This document shows, piece after piece, positions 6,696 through 9,864 of a stretch of 9,864 nucleotides of DNA (position 1 is the first letter of the stretch; every line of letters starts with the position of its first letter). The DNA lies in NCBI GenBank assembly GCA_026982585.1, contig JALSGW010000352.1, positions 1 through 9,864 on the forward strand, read 5' to 3'. The stretch is from Alphaproteobacteria bacterium (GTDB lineage Bacteria; Pseudomonadota; Alphaproteobacteria; Geminicoccales; Geminicoccaceae). The notes under the pieces are model-generated. The model searched no databases. It was given only the letters and a program-made list of their open reading frames with translations, and was not told the origin of the DNA. The position numbers and the translations under genes are program-made.

Positions 6696-7629
6696 AGGCG
6701 CGGGCGGGTCTCTGGCACCGCTATGGCTGGGTGGCCTATCTGGCGGTGTTCCTCGGTGTGGTGGGCCATGCCACCAGCGAGTTCGTGTCGGTGCTGACGG
6801 GGGTGTTCGGGCCGGAGGTGTCGGTGTGGCGTTTCGCGATCGGCGCCCTCGGCCTCGTCCTCCTCTGCCTCGCCTCGCCCCAGGACCGCGATCTCCTCAC
6901 CCCGCTGCGCGAGCACGGGCTCGCCATCGTCCTGCTCTCGGTGTTCGGCTTCGCGGTGGCCTATCTATTGTTCCACTGGGCCCTGGACTATGCCACCGTG
7001 GCCCAGGTGGCCACCACCATCACCACCATGCCCATCTTCCTCGCCCTGGTGAACCAGTGGCGGACCGGCGAGCGCATCACCCCGGCCAAGTGGATCAGCG
7101 GCATTGCCGCCGTGGTGGCGATCGCGGTGCTGCTCACCGACGGCGCCCTCGCGCAGCTTGCGGGCACCGGAGACGATCTCATCGGCATGGTGATGACGCT
7201 CGGCTCCGCCTTCTTCGGCGGCGCCTTCATGATCCTCGCGCGCCCCTACTTCCAGAAGTACGGCGCCCTGCGCATGACCACCCTCTCGATCGGCATCGCC
7301 GCGGTGGCGCTGTGGATCGGGGTGGGGCTGTTGTTCGGCCGCTGGGTGAACTTCCTCACCCTCACCGATCGGCTGCCCCAGGAGGCGGCGGCGCTGGTCG
7401 CCATCGGCCTCTACAACACCACCCTCACCCAGTGGCTGTGGCTGGGCGGTCTCGCGGCGGCGCCGGACATCACCCGGGCGAGCTATCTGTTCTTCTTGAA
7501 GCCGGTGATCGCAGCGCTGCTCGCCCTGTTCATCCTCGGCCAGCCGGTGACCCTGGTGGACTGGGCGGCGATCGCGGTGATCTGCGGGGCGGTGGCGGCG
7601 GAGGCGCTCTGGAGCCAGCGGCGCCGGGC

Positions 7630-7633
<4 letters not shown>
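6692..7633 (+). CDS. EamA/DMT-superfamily transporter, 10 membrane helices
   Basis: A 313-residue inner-membrane protein of the drug/metabolite transporter superfamily, with two EamA repeats of five helices. The first repeat (about 11-148) has the family pattern WRFAIGALGLVLL early and the segment ALDYATVAQVATTITTMPIF (97-116) in the fourth helix region. The second (about 161-306) closes with ASYLFFLKPVIAALLALFILGQ (263-284), the typical near-terminal EamA signature. The tail QRRRA is cytoplasmic. Such proteins usually export amino acids, small metabolites or drugs. The GTG start overlaps the hydrolase stop, suggesting they handle the same compound, for example a hydrolysis product that must leave the cell; this is inference. 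Its TAG stop interlocks with the TAG of the converging mutase gene. Confidence 0.92.
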
Positions 7634-9833
<2,200 letters not shown>

Positions 9834-9837
<4 letters not shown>

Positions 9838-9864
9838 GCCTCCACCCCCAGCGCCAGGTAAAGA
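9834..9864 (-). CDS. C-terminal end of an upstream gene (partial), possibly methylmalonyl-CoA mutase small subunit
   Basis: On the minus strand an open frame enters at the window edge and reads LYLALGVEA then TGA (9834-9836). This stop overlaps the GTG start of the mutase (9835-9837) as GTGA, the form expected for a translationally coupled upstream gene. In many bacteria the gene just before the large mutase subunit encodes the small subunit (mutA type), whose C-terminus is a degenerate B12-domain helix, and the residues fit such an end. Only nine residues are visible, so the identity is inference. Confidence 0.5.

Overview
This GC-rich window is wall-to-wall protein coding, with overlapping start and stop codons and intergenic gaps of 143 bp or less. 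It carries eight complete genes plus the last few codons of a ninth at the right edge. Gene content suggests a high-GC proteobacterium, most likely an alphaproteobacterium: a TAXI-type TRAP transporter with a fused permease, a UspF-like stress protein, an EVE protein, an AbrB-type membrane protein and a B12-dependent methylmalonyl-CoA mutase. This taxonomic reading is inference from family distribution. No rRNA, tRNA, mobile element, CRISPR array or integration scar was seen.

Left block (about 69-5796, all minus strand, transcribed right to left): EVE-domain protein, AbrB-family membrane protein (starts overlap the EVE stop by 11 bp), TAXI-family periplasmic binding protein, fused TRAP permease with a C-terminal DUF3394-type region, and a universal stress protein. 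The binding protein has its own good sigma70-like promoter (TTGACG, 17 bp, TGTAAC) just upstream. A perfect 8-bp GC hairpin lies between it and the permease, a typical arrangement for making more binding protein than permease. The stress protein follows the permease after 15 bp and may act as a nucleotide-sensing partner of the transporter, as TeaD does for the ectoine TRAP system of Halomonas.

Middle block (5877-7633, plus strand): an alpha/beta hydrolase and a 10-helix EamA/DMT exporter, fused as a GTGA stop/start overlap with a strong ribosome binding site inside the hydrolase. The 80 bp between EVE and hydrolase is a divergent control region.

Right block (7630-9837, minus strand): a full-length methylmalonyl-CoA mutase large/catalytic subunit with every diagnostic residue, converging on the EamA gene so tightly that the two stop codons share the palindrome CTAG. 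Its GTG start overlaps the TGA of an upstream gene that runs off the window, plausibly the small mutase subunit.

The window looks like ordinary core or near-core metabolism and transport rather than a defence or mobile region. I did not find a clearly new multi-gene system. The best leads are the periplasmic PDZ-like tail of the TRAP permease, the stress-protein coupling to that transporter, and the hydrolase-exporter pair with an altered oxyanion motif.
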